Positions 35,819-44,364 of a stretch of DNA of 64,000 nucleotides are shown here, one piece after another. The DNA is from Pseudomonas sp. CFBP13508. GTDB taxonomy: Bacteria > Pseudomonadota > Gammaproteobacteria > Pseudomonadales > Pseudomonadaceae. The stretch is taken from positions 1 to 64,000 of the forward strand of contig NZ_QFZZ01000009.1 in assembly GCF_005233515.1 (NCBI RefSeq), given 5' to 3'. The stretch's first letter is position 1. Every line of letters starts with the position of its first letter. A model generated the notes under the pieces. That model ran no database searches, was not told the origin of the DNA, and worked only from the letters and a program-made list of their open reading frames with translations. Both the position numbers and the translations under genes were made by a program.

Positions 35819-36796
35819 TCAGCCCCGGCGACTGGCGCGTTGACTGCGATAGGTGTCGAGCACCACAGCGATAACGATTACCGCGCCGGTGATGATGCGC
35901 TTGGTCGGCTCCGTCGCACCAATCTGCGCGAGACCGGCCGCGAGTACGGAAATGATCAACACACCAAAGAAAGTGCTGATCACCGAACCGCGCCCGCCCA
36001 TCAGGCTGGTGCCGCCGATAACCACGGCCGCGATCACTTGCAGTTCCAGTCCGGAACCTGCGTTCGGGTCCGCGGCTTCCAGACGGGAAATCTGAAACAG
36101 CGCAGCGATACCTGCCAGCAGCCCCATCAAGCTGAACACCAGAATCTTGTAGGGCTTGGGATTGATCCCGGCCAGACGCACGGCCTCTTCGTTGGTGCCG
36201 ATGCCGATCAGATAACGACCAAAAACCGTGCGGGTCAGAACCGCCTGCGCAATGAAGATCACCAGCAAAGCGATGATGAACGACGGGGAAATGCCGAACG
36301 CGATCGGATTCGACAGCCAGGCGAACGCATCGCCAATGTACGCAGTACGCGACCCGGTCATCTGATATGCCACACCGCGGGCCATTTCCAGCACGCCGAG
36401 GGAGACGATGAACGACGGAATCCGCCAGGCCACGGTGATCGAGCCAGTGATGGTCCCGGCCAGAGCCGCCACGGCCATGCCGAGCAGCGCAGCCGGCAGA
36501 ACGCTCCAGCCCCAGCCGAGAATCGCAACGCTGACCGTCGATGCGGCCAGCGCCAGCACCGAGCCGACGGACAAATCAATACCGCCGATGATCAGCACAA
36601 AGGTCATGCCTACCGCCAGCACCATCAGGTCGGGAATCTGGTTGGCCAGGGTGCTGAAAGTGTTGTACGAGAGAAAATGGCTGCTCAGGACCGAGAACAG
36701 CGCAATCATCGCCAGCAAGGCACCGGCCAGGCCCAGATAAGTACCCAGGCCGAAGAAATTGCCACTACGTTTACTGGCAGAAGATGCAGTTTTCAT
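35819..36796 (-). CDS. rbsC: Ribose ABC transporter permease
   Basis: 325 residues, hydrophobic throughout. BPD_transp_2 family segments: GIDLSVGSVLALAASTVSVA, GTNEEAVRLAGINPKPYKIL (the EAA-like cytoplasmic loop) and VVIGGTSLMGGRGSV. Overlaps rbsA by 4 bases. Forms the channel fed by RbsB and powered by RbsA. Confidence 0.95.
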   Translation of the reverse strand: MKTASSASKRSGNFFGLGTYLGLAGALLAMIALFSVLSSHFLSYNTFSTLANQIPDLMVLAVGMTFVLIIGGIDLSVGSVLALAASTVSVAILGWGWSVLPAALLGMAVAALAGTITGSITVAWRIPSFIVSLGVLEMARGVAYQMTGSRTAYIGDAFAWLSNPIAFGISPSFIIALLVIFIAQAVLTRTVFGRYLIGIGTNEEAVRLAGINPKPYKILVFSLMGLLAGIAALFQISRLEAADPNAGSGLELQVIAAVVIGGTSLMGGRGSVISTFFGVLIISVLAAGLAQIGATEPTKRIITGAVIVIAVVLDTYRSQRASRRG

Positions 36797-38346
36797 GGGA
36801 GATCCCTAGGCGCTGCTTCATTGAGCAACGCATCACGTTTCTGGTAGCCGGCGAAAGCGGCGGCAAGCAAATCATCCTGGGTCCAGCTGTCGCGCTCGAA
36901 GGTGTCGATCAGCCGCCCCGCCGAGAGCACGCCGATCCGATCACAGATCAGCATCAATTCGCGCAAGTCGCTGGACACCACCACCAGCGCCTTGCCCTGA
37001 CGGGTCAGCTCGCCGAGCAGACCGTAAATGTCGAACTTGGCACCGACATCAATTCCGCGAGTGGGCTCGTCGAACAGCAGCACTGAACAGTCGCGCTCCA
37101 GCCAACGACCGATCACGACCTTCTGCTGATTGCCGCCGGACAGCTCCGAAACCAACTGCGTAGGGCTCGAGCTGCGGATGCGCATGGCCTCGATCTGACG
37201 TTGCGCCAAGGAAATTTCGTCGCCGTTGTTGACGAAACCGCCACTGGAGATTTCCGGCATGTTGCCCAAGGCGATGTTGGCGCTGATCGACTGACTGAGC
37301 AGCAGCCCTTCGCCCTTGCGATCCTCGGTGATCAGCGCAATGCCGTTGCGTACCGCATCGACAGGCGAGCGAACACTCACAACCTTGGCCGGCGAGCCGA
37401 GCGCGATGGTGCCGCTGTCGGCAACATCGGCACCGAAGATCAGCCGCAGCAACTCCGTGCGCCCTGCCCCGATCAATCCGGAAATGCCGTAAATCTCGCC
37501 GGCGCGCACCTCGAAGGAAACATCGCGGACCTTGTCAGAACGCGTCAGGCCGTTGACCGTCAGCGCCGGAGCGCCGATCTTGCGCGGCCCCATGTCGATG
37601 TGTTCGCCCAGTTCGCGACCGACCATCAAGGTGACCAGTTGCTCGCTGTTGTAGTTGGCCATCGGCTCGACGCAGACCAGATTGCCGTCACGCAGCACAG
37701 CAATGCGTTGCGCCACACGCGCCAGTTCTTCGAGGCGGTGAGAGATATAAATGATGGAAACGCCGCGAGCCTGCAGTCGCGTGATCTGCTCGAAGAGCAT
37801 TTCGACTTCGCGCGCCGTGAGCATCGCGGTCGGCTCATCGAGGATCAATACGTGGCAATCGCCGATCAGGTTGCGCGCGATTTCGACCATTTGCTGATGA
37901 CCGATGCCCAACTCGCCGACCAGCGTATCCGGGTCGATCGCGTCGAGGCCGACTTGCGCCATGGCTTCGATCGCCGCCTTGCGCAATTGCTTGCGACTGA
38001 TCCAGCCCGCGCTGCTCGGCAGATTATCCAGAAACAGGTTTTCCGCCACCGACAGCGTCGGCAACAGATTGAGTTCTTGCATGACCATGCGCACGCCAAG
38101 CTCTTCAGCCTGGGTACGGCTGCCCGGACGGTAGTCCTTGCCGTGGAATTGCATCTGGCCGGTAGTGGGTGTGACCAGACCACCAATGATCTTCGACAGG
38201 GTACTTTTGCCGGCACCATTTTCGCCGGTCAGCGCCAGTACTTCACCGCGCATCAGCGTCAGATCGATGCCGGTGAGCACCGGTTGCGCATAGGTCTTGC
38301 CGATACCGCTGACCGAGAGGACAGCGTTCGGGGCGGAAACTGACAT
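36793..38346 (-). CDS. rbsA: Ribose ABC transporter ATP-binding protein
   Basis: 517 residues from ATG 38346, where GGAG precedes the start. Two fused ABC domains: Walker A GENGAGKSTLSKII and signature-type region in the first half, then LSGGNQQKVVIGRW and LLFDEPTRGIDVGAK in the second. In this family the second Walker A is degenerate (SGLIGAGRTELLR). Hydrolyses ATP for ribose uptake. Confidence 0.96.
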   Translation of the reverse strand: MSVSAPNAVLSVSGIGKTYAQPVLTGIDLTLMRGEVLALTGENGAGKSTLSKIIGGLVTPTTGQMQFHGKDYRPGSRTQAEELGVRMVMQELNLLPTLSVAENLFLDNLPSSAGWISRKQLRKAAIEAMAQVGLDAIDPDTLVGELGIGHQQMVEIARNLIGDCHVLILDEPTAMLTAREVEMLFEQITRLQARGVSIIYISHRLEELARVAQRIAVLRDGNLVCVEPMANYNSEQLVTLMVGRELGEHIDMGPRKIGAPALTVNGLTRSDKVRDVSFEVRAGEIYGISGLIGAGRTELLRLIFGADVADSGTIALGSPAKVVSVRSPVDAVRNGIALITEDRKGEGLLLSQSISANIALGNMPEISSGGFVNNGDEISLAQRQIEAMRIRSSSPTQLVSELSGGNQQKVVIGRWLERDCSVLLFDEPTRGIDVGAKFDIYGLLGELTRQGKALVVVSSDLRELMLICDRIGVLSAGRLIDTFERDSWTQDDLLAAAFAGYQKRDALLNEAAPRDLP

Positions 38347-38401
38347 AGAAATCTCCATGCGCTCGCCCGGACGGACGAGCGCCGTTGTGTCGCCAGATGA
38401 C

Positions 38402-39358
38402 TTACTGGGTGACCAGCTCGACCGGTGTTTCGATCACGCCGTTGGCACCGCTGTCGACTTTCTCGCCCTTGATGATTTTCAGCGCGGTTTCGATGCCGAA
38501 CACGGCCTGCTTTGCAGCAAACTGGTCAGCAGTGGCCAGCACACGACCGTCCTTGAGCATTGGCTTGATGGCATTGATGTTGTCGTAACCGACGACTTTC
38601 ACCTGCCCTGCCTTGCCAGCGGCACGGACTGCGGAAACGGCGCCGACCGCCATGCTGTCGTTACCAGCCAGCAGTGCTTTGACATCGGGGTATTCACTGA
38701 GGATCGAAGCGGCAACCTTGTTGCCCTTGTCGATTTCCCAGTCACCGGATTGCAGCGAGACCACTTTGATCTGTGCGGCTTCCATCGCGTCCTTGAAGCC
38801 GGCCGTACGTGCCTGCGCGTTGGTGGTGGTGGACACGCCTTCGATGATGCCGACCTCGTCGCCCGCCTTCAGTTGCTTGGCCAGGTATTCGCCCACCAGA
38901 CGTGCGCCCTTGCGGTTGTCCGGACCTACGAAAGGCACGTTGATGTTTTTGCTTTTGACCACGGCAGGATCGAGCTGGTTATCGATGTTGATCACCGTGA
39001 TACCGGCGTCTACGGCCTTCTTGATCACTGGCACCATGGCCTTGGAGTCAGAAGGCGCGATCACCAGCGCATTCACCTTGGCCAGAATCATCTGTTCGAC
39101 GATGCGAGTCTGGCCAGCGGTGTCGGTTTCGTCCTTGATGCCGTTGGAGATCAGATCGAAATCGGCGGAGTGTTCTTTCTGGTAGGCCTTGGCGCCGTCT
39201 TCCATGGTCAGGAAGAATTCGTTGGCCAAAGATTTCATGACCAGCGCGACTTTGGGCTTTTCTGCAGATTCGGCGAACGCCGAGGAGACAGGTAGTGCGG
39301 CGGCTGTGGCAGCCAGCATAGCGACAGCAAGAAGACGTGCGGCGAATGGCAGCTTCAT
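38402..39358 (-). CDS. rbsB: Periplasmic ribose-binding protein
   Basis: 318 residues with a signal peptide (LPFAARLLAVAMLAATAAAL, then PVSSAFAE). Peripla_BP_4 fold: KVALVMKSLANEFFLTMEDG, LAGNDSMAVGAVSAVRAAGK. First gene of the operon, behind a well-formed promoter. Delivers ribose to RbsAC. Confidence 0.95.
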   Translation of the reverse strand: MKLPFAARLLAVAMLAATAAALPVSSAFAESAEKPKVALVMKSLANEFFLTMEDGAKAYQKEHSADFDLISNGIKDETDTAGQTRIVEQMILAKVNALVIAPSDSKAMVPVIKKAVDAGITVINIDNQLDPAVVKSKNINVPFVGPDNRKGARLVGEYLAKQLKAGDEVGIIEGVSTTTNAQARTAGFKDAMEAAQIKVVSLQSGDWEIDKGNKVAASILSEYPDVKALLAGNDSMAVGAVSAVRAAGKAGQVKVVGYDNINAIKPMLKDGRVLATADQFAAKQAVFGIETALKIIKGEKVDSGANGVIETPVELVTQ

Positions 39359-39388
39359 GGGTTCACTCCGATCTTATGATTATTGTGA

Positions 39389-39402
39389 GCAACGTTTGCG
39401 CT
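39389..39402. promoter_or_regulatory. Possible second RbsR half-operator
   Basis: GCAACGTTTGCG, matching the main operator core GCAAACGTTTGC except for one missing A. Located 60 bases downstream of the main site, in the rbsB leader. It may allow looping or be a degenerate copy. Confidence 0.35.
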
Positions 39403-39449
39403 GACGTAAGCTACGTCACGGCTTCGGGACCAGAGGCCCTTCCAAGCCG

Positions 39450-39463
39450 CGCAAACGTTTGCG
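39450..39463. promoter_or_regulatory. RbsR operator (LacI-type palindrome)
   Basis: Perfect 14-base palindrome CGCAAACGTTTGCG with a central CG, the LacI-family pattern. It covers the expected transcription start of rbsB, so a bound repressor would block initiation. Confidence 0.85.
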
Positions 39464-39471
39464 TAGACCGG

Positions 39472-39500
39472 ACTATGAGAATACCGCCGACATTTGTCAA
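39472..39500 (-). promoter_or_regulatory. Sigma-70 promoter of the rbs operon
   Basis: On the minus strand TTGACA (perfect -35), exactly 17 bases, then CATAGT as -10. The palindromic operator follows immediately, at the start site. Confidence 0.85.
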
Positions 39501-39556
39501 CAATCAGAAATCGTCTTTTGTTGTAGGCCGAATCGCTGAGCTGGCCATCTGACGCT

Positions 39557-40006
39557 TCAGGCGGTCGTGTTGACCAAGCCCCCGCTGGTAGCGCTTTTCG
39601 ACATTTCCTTGACCAATGCACCCGCTACTTCCGCCAGTGCCGCGCTGGTTTGCGCAATCTGGCCCTGGATCGACATTACTGCCTGGGTTTTCGCTTCAGG
39701 CGTCGGATAGCTAGCAGCCTGAGCGGCAGCCAGTTGCTGTTGCTGCTCCTGGAGTTGCTTTTGCAATTCCTTCATCCGCTTGAGCAACGTCTTGACGGTG
39801 ATGCTGAGATTGCTGTCAGCCTCCGTTTCACTGTTTTCCTGCACAGGACCACCACCGGTTCTGACCTGATTCTTCTCAGTCTTCTCGGTACCCAGCGCCT
39901 GCGCCGATGCCTCATTGGTCGCGTCGTTCAGGGTGTTGATAGTCGCTGCAGTTTTACCGCCGATGGTGACTGCAGCGGGATTGGCAAAACCGACCGTCAA
40001 TGACAT
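39557..40006 (-). CDS. Hypothetical coiled-coil protein
   Basis: 149 residues from ATG 40006, preceded by TAGGAG. The middle is a coiled coil rich in Gln and Leu (LKRMKELQKQLQEQQQQLAA), with Ala-rich flanks. No signal peptide. Expressed as a single gene away from the ansB promoter region. Family not recognised; several Pseudomonas proteins with a similar layout are unassigned. Confidence 0.7.
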   Translation of the reverse strand: MSLTVGFANPAAVTIGGKTAATINTLNDATNEASAQALGTEKTEKNQVRTGGGPVQENSETEADSNLSITVKTLLKRMKELQKQLQEQQQQLAAAQAASYPTPEAKTQAVMSIQGQIAQTSAALAEVAGALVKEMSKSATSGGLVNTTA

Positions 40007-40188
40007 GTGAACTCCTAAGATTTGGTTTCCTTGAGGACGCATCGGCCTGAAAGCACATTTCTTTAGCGGGGATTTGTCACGGGCCGGCATTTCAAAAAAT
40101 CGCCATCGGTGAGCCGAACGAGAATCCGCCTGTCGTTCGGAATCCCGGATGGGCAAGGCGGAAACAATACTTCGACTATCGACAAATA

Positions 40189-40202
40189 TTGATTTAAATC
40201 AT
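40189..40202. promoter_or_regulatory. ANR/FNR-type box upstream of ansB
   Basis: TTGAT-TTAA-ATCAT, nine of ten matches to TTGAT-N4-ATCAA. It is about 140 bases before the ansB start, in the gap between divergent genes. E. coli ansB is induced anaerobically by FNR, so ANR control is a reasonable guess. Confidence 0.6.
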
Positions 40203-40341
40203 CGGCTTAAACATTTTCCGCCAGCACATTACGCATGGTATGAATCCTGCTCCCCTCCTTGCACCTCGAGCATTCAGATCGGCTTGGGGCGCATCTAGAT
40301 GAACCTGCATCAGCACCGTCTCACGACTAGAGAGAAAAATA

Positions 40342-41430
40342 ATGAAATCTGCTTTCAATACTTTGATTCCGGGCGCATTGGCCCTCCTCCTGCTCCTGCC
40401 TACTGCCCTTCAGGCAAAAGAAGCCGAAACCCAGACGAAACTGGCCAACGTCGTCGTCCTCGCCACAGGTGGCACCATCGCTGGCGCCGGCGCCAGTGCG
40501 GCCAACAGCGCCACGTATCAGGCAGCAAAAGTCGGTATCGAACAACTTATCGCCGGCATCCCCGAGTTGAGCAAACTGGCTAACGTGCGTGGCGAACAAG
40601 TCATGCAGATCGCTTCGGAAAGCATTACCAACGACAACCTGCTGCAATTGGGTCGTCGCGTTTCCGAACTGGCTGACAGCAAGGACGTTGACGGCATCGT
40701 TATCACCCACGGCACCGACACCCTCGAAGAAACCGCTTACTTCCTGAACCTGGTCGAGAAGACCGACAAGCCGATCATCGTCGTAGGTTCGATGCGTCCG
40801 GGCACTGCCATGTCGGCAGACGGCATGCTCAACCTGTACAACGCCGTCGCCGTGGCGAGCAGCAAAGAAGCACGCGGCAAAGGTGTGCTGGTCACCATGA
40901 ACGACGAGATCCAGTCCGGTCGCGACGTCAGCAAAATGATCAACATCAAGACCGAAGCGTTCAAAAGCGCCTGGGGTCCACTGGGCATGGTTGTCGAAGG
41001 CAAATCCTACTGGTTCCGCCTGCCAGCCAAGCGTCACACCATGGATTCGGAATTCGACATCAAGGACATCAAGAGCCTGCCTGACGTAGAAATTGCCTAC
41101 TCCTACGGTAACGTCAGCGATACCGCCTACAAGGCACTGGCCCAAGCCGGCGCCAAAGCGATCATCCACGCCGGCACCGGCAACGGTTCGGTATCGTCCC
41201 GCGTGGTTCCATCGCTGCAAGCGTTGCGCAAGGATGGCGTGCAGATCATTCGCTCGTCCCACGTCAACGCCGGAGGTTTTGTCCTGCGTAACGCCGAACA
41301 GCCTGACGACAAATACGACTGGGTTGTCGCTCACGATCTGAACCCGCAAAAAGCCCGCATCCTGGCGATGGTCGCGCTGACCAAGACCAACGACAGCAAA
41401 GAACTGCAACGGATGTTCTGGGAATACTGA
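40342..41430 (+). CDS. ansB: Periplasmic glutaminase-asparaginase
   Basis: 362 residues. Hydrolyses Gln and Asn to the acids plus ammonia. Signal peptide FNTLIPGALALLLLLPTALQ then A-K. Catalytic motifs: VVLATGGTIAGAG with the nucleophile Thr, and VITHGTDTLEETAYFL with Thr-Asp, then VGSMRPGTAMSADG. Type II (periplasmic, high-affinity) enzyme group as in P. fluorescens. Preceded by an ANR-like site. Confidence 0.95.
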   Translation: MKSAFNTLIPGALALLLLLPTALQAKEAETQTKLANVVVLATGGTIAGAGASAANSATYQAAKVGIEQLIAGIPELSKLANVRGEQVMQIASESITNDNLLQLGRRVSELADSKDVDGIVITHGTDTLEETAYFLNLVEKTDKPIIVVGSMRPGTAMSADGMLNLYNAVAVASSKEARGKGVLVTMNDEIQSGRDVSKMINIKTEAFKSAWGPLGMVVEGKSYWFRLPAKRHTMDSEFDIKDIKSLPDVEIAYSYGNVSDTAYKALAQAGAKAIIHAGTGNGSVSSRVVPSLQALRKDGVQIIRSSHVNAGGFVLRNAEQPDDKYDWVVAHDLNPQKARILAMVALTKTNDSKELQRMFWEY

Positions 41431-41468
41431 TTGACCTTCGCCTGATCACTACTCGATCGGGCAATTGC

Positions 41469-41496
41469 GCACCACTTGCCAACTTGGCAGGTGGTG
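41469..41496 (+). other. Hairpin after ansB
   Basis: GCACCACTTGCC and GGCAGGTGGTGC pair with one mismatch around a five-base loop. No T-run, so termination is uncertain. Confidence 0.5.
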
Positions 41497-41657
41497 CCTC
41501 GCTTACAACCCTCAAGCATTTTTCCCACACAAATCTCGACAAGCCTTACACCAAAATCAGAAACCCGCTGTCAGAGGATTTTCTTGAATTTTAAGCAGTT
41601 GCGAAATCGCTTACAGTTAAATACTGTATGCACGTACAGCTTAATAAGGATAACCTC

Positions 41658-41897
41658 GTGGCCACCTCTCCTGCTGCTCCTGACGCTTACGAACGCATGG
41701 GTATGCGCGTTCAGAAAATCATCAATTCCCCCACCGCACAAAAAGCCAAAGCCGCACTTATTTTCCGTTTGCCGGATGAGCCGATGGATGACTGGGAGCG
41801 CCTGCTTGAGGAAATCGACGAGAACGACAACGTTACCCTCGCTTATCGCGATGACGGTGGCGTGCAGATTTTTTGGGTTGTGCCGAAGGAAGATTGA
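41658..41897 (+). CDS. DUF1654 domain protein
   Basis: 79 residues from GTG 41658, chosen because AAGGATAACC precedes it; a longer frame starts at 41628. The core YERMGMRVQKIINSPTAQKA and LIFRLPDEPMDDWERLLEEI matches the Pseudomonas DUF1654 family of small proteins of unknown function. Only 4 bases precede the nuclease gene, so the two are probably co-transcribed. Confidence 0.8.
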   Translation: MATSPAAPDAYERMGMRVQKIINSPTAQKAKAALIFRLPDEPMDDWERLLEEIDENDNVTLAYRDDGGVQIFWVVPKED

Positions 41898-41901
41898 TTC
41901 A

Positions 41902-42591
41902 ATGAGTGTCCGGTGTATTGCTTTGCTGTTGTTGATTTTCGCTGTGGGCGCCCAGGCTGGCGCGCCACGAACCTTTTCCGAAGCCAAGAAAGCCGCGTGG
42001 AAACTCTACGCGCCGCAGTCCACCGAGTTTTACTGCGGCTGCAAGTACACCGGCAACAAAGTCGATCTGAAGGCTTGTGGTTATGTGCCGCGCAAAAACG
42101 CCAAGCGTGCGTCGAGAATCGAGTGGGAGCACATCGTGCCGGCGTGGCAGATCGGACATCAGCGACAGTGCTGGCAGCAAGGCGGACGCAAGAATTGCAC
42201 ACGCTACGACCCGGTGTATCAAAAGGCCGAAGCTGACTTGCATAACCTGGTACCGAGCATCGGTGAAGTCAACGGTGACCGCAGCAACTTCAGCTACGGC
42301 TGGTTGCCGGTGCAGTCCGGTCAGTACGGTTCCTGCCTGACGCAGGTCGACTTCAAGGCGAAGAAGGTCATGCCCCGCCCTTCGATTCGCGGCATGATCG
42401 CCCGCACATATTTTTATATGAGCAAACAATACGGACTGCGCCTGTCCAAACAGGATCGGCAGTTGTACGAGGCGTGGGACAAGACCTATCCGGTGCAGGA
42501 CTGGGAGCGTCAGCGCAACCAAAGCGTGGCGTGCGTGATGGGGCGTGGCAACGAGTTTGTCGGCTCGGTGAATCTGAAAGCCTGCGGCTGA
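41902..42591 (+). CDS. endA: Endonuclease I family nuclease, secreted
   Basis: 229 residues; signal peptide IALLLLIFAVGAQA then G. Endonuclease I signatures: ASRIEWEHIVPAWQIGHQRQ with the catalytic His (EHIVPA), then EADLHNLVPSIGEVNGDRSN. Several cysteines suggest disulphides. Cleaves DNA in the periplasm or medium. Follows the DUF1654 gene by 4 bases. Confidence 0.93.
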   Translation: MSVRCIALLLLIFAVGAQAGAPRTFSEAKKAAWKLYAPQSTEFYCGCKYTGNKVDLKACGYVPRKNAKRASRIEWEHIVPAWQIGHQRQCWQQGGRKNCTRYDPVYQKAEADLHNLVPSIGEVNGDRSNFSYGWLPVQSGQYGSCLTQVDFKAKKVMPRPSIRGMIARTYFYMSKQYGLRLSKQDRQLYEAWDKTYPVQDWERQRNQSVACVMGRGNEFVGSVNLKACG

Positions 42592-42611
42592 TTGCAGCAT
42601 AAATAAAAAAT

Positions 42612-42639
42612 GCCTCGAGCGTTATGCTCGAGGCCTTTT
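42612..42639 (+). terminator. Rho-independent terminator after endA
   Basis: GCCTCGAGC and GCTCGAGGC, five-base loop, then CTTTTT. Confidence 0.92.
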
Positions 42640-42674
42640 TCATGTCTCTTCAACCTGTTTTGAAGGCGCTTCGC

Positions 42675-43040
42675 TTATGGCGTGAGCGGATGCTCGATCA
42701 CCACCGATTCGATATTTTGTTTCTTGGCTTTTACCAGCGCTGCATCGACCTGCACCTTTCGCGCCTCGGCGTCAGCCTGGGAATTGAACGGACCGATCAA
42801 AATTCGTGTTTTACCGCTGCCGTCCTTGACGACCGTCGGAACGAAAGCATGCTCGATCAACCAGCCGCTCAGGTCACTGACTGCCTGCGGAGTTTCGCCA
42901 CGCACTTCCAGATCCCACTGTGGCGCGGCGGCCGCCGGCGCTGCCGCGACCTTCGTCTCAGGCTTCGGCGCATCTACATTCCTGCCTTCACCGCAGCCTG
43001 CCAATGCCAGTGCCGCTACCAGCCAAACCAATTTGCGCAC
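42675..43040 (-). CDS. Lipoprotein with SPOR domain
   Basis: 121 residues from GTG 43040, where AGGAAA is at good spacing and a lipoprotein signal begins (RKLVWLVAALALAGCGEGRN). The C-terminal half is a SPOR domain (RILIGPFNSQADAEARKVQV), which binds denuded septal peptidoglycan. A proline/alanine linker separates the two parts. Role in cell division or the envelope is inferred from the domain. Confidence 0.82.
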   Translation of the reverse strand: MRKLVWLVAALALAGCGEGRNVDAPKPETKVAAAPAAAAPQWDLEVRGETPQAVSDLSGWLIEHAFVPTVVKDGSGKTRILIGPFNSQADAEARKVQVDAALVKAKKQNIESVVIEHPLTP

Positions 43041-43290
43041 AACGCTTTCCTCGGAATTCACAAAGCGGGGATCTTAGCATTCAAAAATACTTCGCGAGCC
43101 CCGCAAAATGGGCACAAAACAACGAGAATGATGATTGCAGCCTCTGTATAGTTACGCCCTGGGAATTAATGCCGCTTCTGCGCGTCAGAAAGAGGCACCC
43201 AAACCGTGAGACTTCGCACTAATCTATAGATACCACCGACCTCTGCACTGTCTGAATCAGGTGCCCTACAAAGCAATCAAGGAGAAGACC

Positions 43291-43485
43291 ATGCTGATAC
43301 TCACCCGCAAAGTCGGTGAAAGCATAAACATTGGTGATGACATCACGATCACCATCCTCGGAGTCAGCGGCCAACAGGTCCGCATCGGCATCAACGCTCC
43401 GAAAAACGTGGCAGTGCACCGTGAAGAAATTTATCAACGCATCCAGGCCGGCCTGACCGCTCCGGACAAGCCGCAAACGCCCTGA
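43291..43485 (+). CDS. rsmE: CsrA/RsmE-type post-transcriptional regulator
   Basis: 64 residues; AAGGAG sits before ATG 43291. MLILTRKVGESINIGDDITI followed by VRIGINAPKNVAVHREEIYQ is a full CsrA protein. It binds GGA-containing leaders and represses translation; in P. fluorescens, RsmE and RsmA act downstream of GacS/GacA and are titrated by Rsm RNAs. The sequence is closer to RsmE than to RsmA in my memory. GGA in its own ribosome site allows self-control. Confidence 0.88.
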   Translation: MLILTRKVGESINIGDDITITILGVSGQQVRIGINAPKNVAVHREEIYQRIQAGLTAPDKPQTP

Positions 43486-43608
43486 GCCACTCTGCATTAC
43501 GTAGCCAGTCCTATTGCCGTCGCGCAAGACTGGCTAAAGATTCACGCGCCGTTTAGCCATCCGCATTTCACCCCGCTGGGCACGGCGCCTGAAGCATGCT
43601 GACTCCTT

Positions 43609-43914
43609 TCACTTGCCCCTTCCCTCTTTTCTTGCGCCGATATTACCTTTCACTTCTGGAGCTGGCTGTCGGACGTTTCCGATAGAGCGCGGAGAATTTC
43701 GCCTTTTCTCGTACCCGCCAAACGCACGCATCGCTCCGGTGACCAGCAGCGTCAACGCCGAAAGCCCCCACAGGTTATCGGCGAGCAGAACGCGCTTGGC
43801 CGCTCCCGTACCCGACGCAAATAGGCTGGACGCTCTGCCACGCGCCAGCACTGCCCAAAAGGCCAAGGCAAACGCAAACAGGTGAATCGCCGCAAGAATC
43901 CACTGACTCAGCAT
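43609..43914 (-). CDS. DUF2214 membrane protein, truncated or frameshifted
   Basis: 101 residues. The first two-thirds, MLSQWILAAIHLFAFALAFW and LADNLWGLSALTLLVTGAM, match the start of DUF2214 proteins, which are about 150 residues with four membrane segments. After AFGGYEK the sequence becomes basic and non-membrane (RRNSPRSIGNVRQPAPE), so the C-terminal half is missing. I see no continuation in other frames downstream. Probably a broken gene; expression is uncertain. Confidence 0.6.
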   Translation of the reverse strand: MLSQWILAAIHLFAFALAFWAVLARGRASSLFASGTGAAKRVLLADNLWGLSALTLLVTGAMRAFGGYEKRRNSPRSIGNVRQPAPEVKGNIGARKEGRGK

Positions 43915-44364
43915 CGACGCGCTCCTCTATAAAGAGTCGAAAATCGGCCAGTCATTAGTAGTCGAAAAAACGGCGCCTCGCTCGGAGGTGGTGGAGCGAC
44001 GGATTGCCAAATGCCAAATCGCAGGCAAAAAAAATCCCAAGCAGCTGATGGAAGCTTGGGATTTAAAAATGCATAAACCGTGGTGGTGAACGCGAGGCAG
44101 ATGTTACTTAAGTTCACAACCACCAACAAGGCTTTTTCGATAACCGGTTGGAGAAAAAAATCTGTAAGTCTTTCATTAGCCACATTTTTTTAACGAAAAA
44201 TCAGAAAAACAACCGTCTGCCAGCCGATGAAAGCCGGAGTCGAATGCAATCACCCCCCCGGGGACAACAGAAAATTGTTTCAGTTTTATGCTTCAGAAAA
44301 TATTTTTCCCGTAGAATATCCACCTGAACAGAAACAGATCGAAAATCAGGTCAAGGAAGAATTC
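43915..44364. other. Gene-free stretch with a terminator-like hairpin
   Basis: 450 bases without a supported protein gene. An apparent minus frame here runs through the hairpin and has no protein character. It contains the minus-strand RNA candidate at 44024-44200 and the leader of the small secreted protein starting at 44365, including an AT-rich plus stretch. Confidence 0.5.
44024..44200 (-). ncRNA. Possible small RNA ending in a strong terminator
   Basis: On the minus strand GTGGTtGTGAAC and GTTCACcACCAC form one stem (44081-44124), followed by AAATCCCAAGC/GCTTGGGATTT (44032-44064) and eight T. No protein gene on that strand feeds this terminator. The 5' end is not defined; 44200 is a placeholder. 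It lies near the RsmE gene, but I see no clear multi-GGA Rsm pattern. Confidence 0.4.

Noticed and set aside
34580..36847. 755-residue plus-strand open frame
   Set aside because: Antisense to rbsK, rbsR and rbsC; His/Gln/Arg-rich as expected for a shadow.
43503..43532. Terminator after rsmE
   Set aside because: CCAGTC/GACTGG arms are short, the loop is long and no T-run follows.
43908..44183. Minus-strand open frame of 91 codons
   Set aside because: It reads through a terminator hairpin and has no conserved features; structure fits RNA better.
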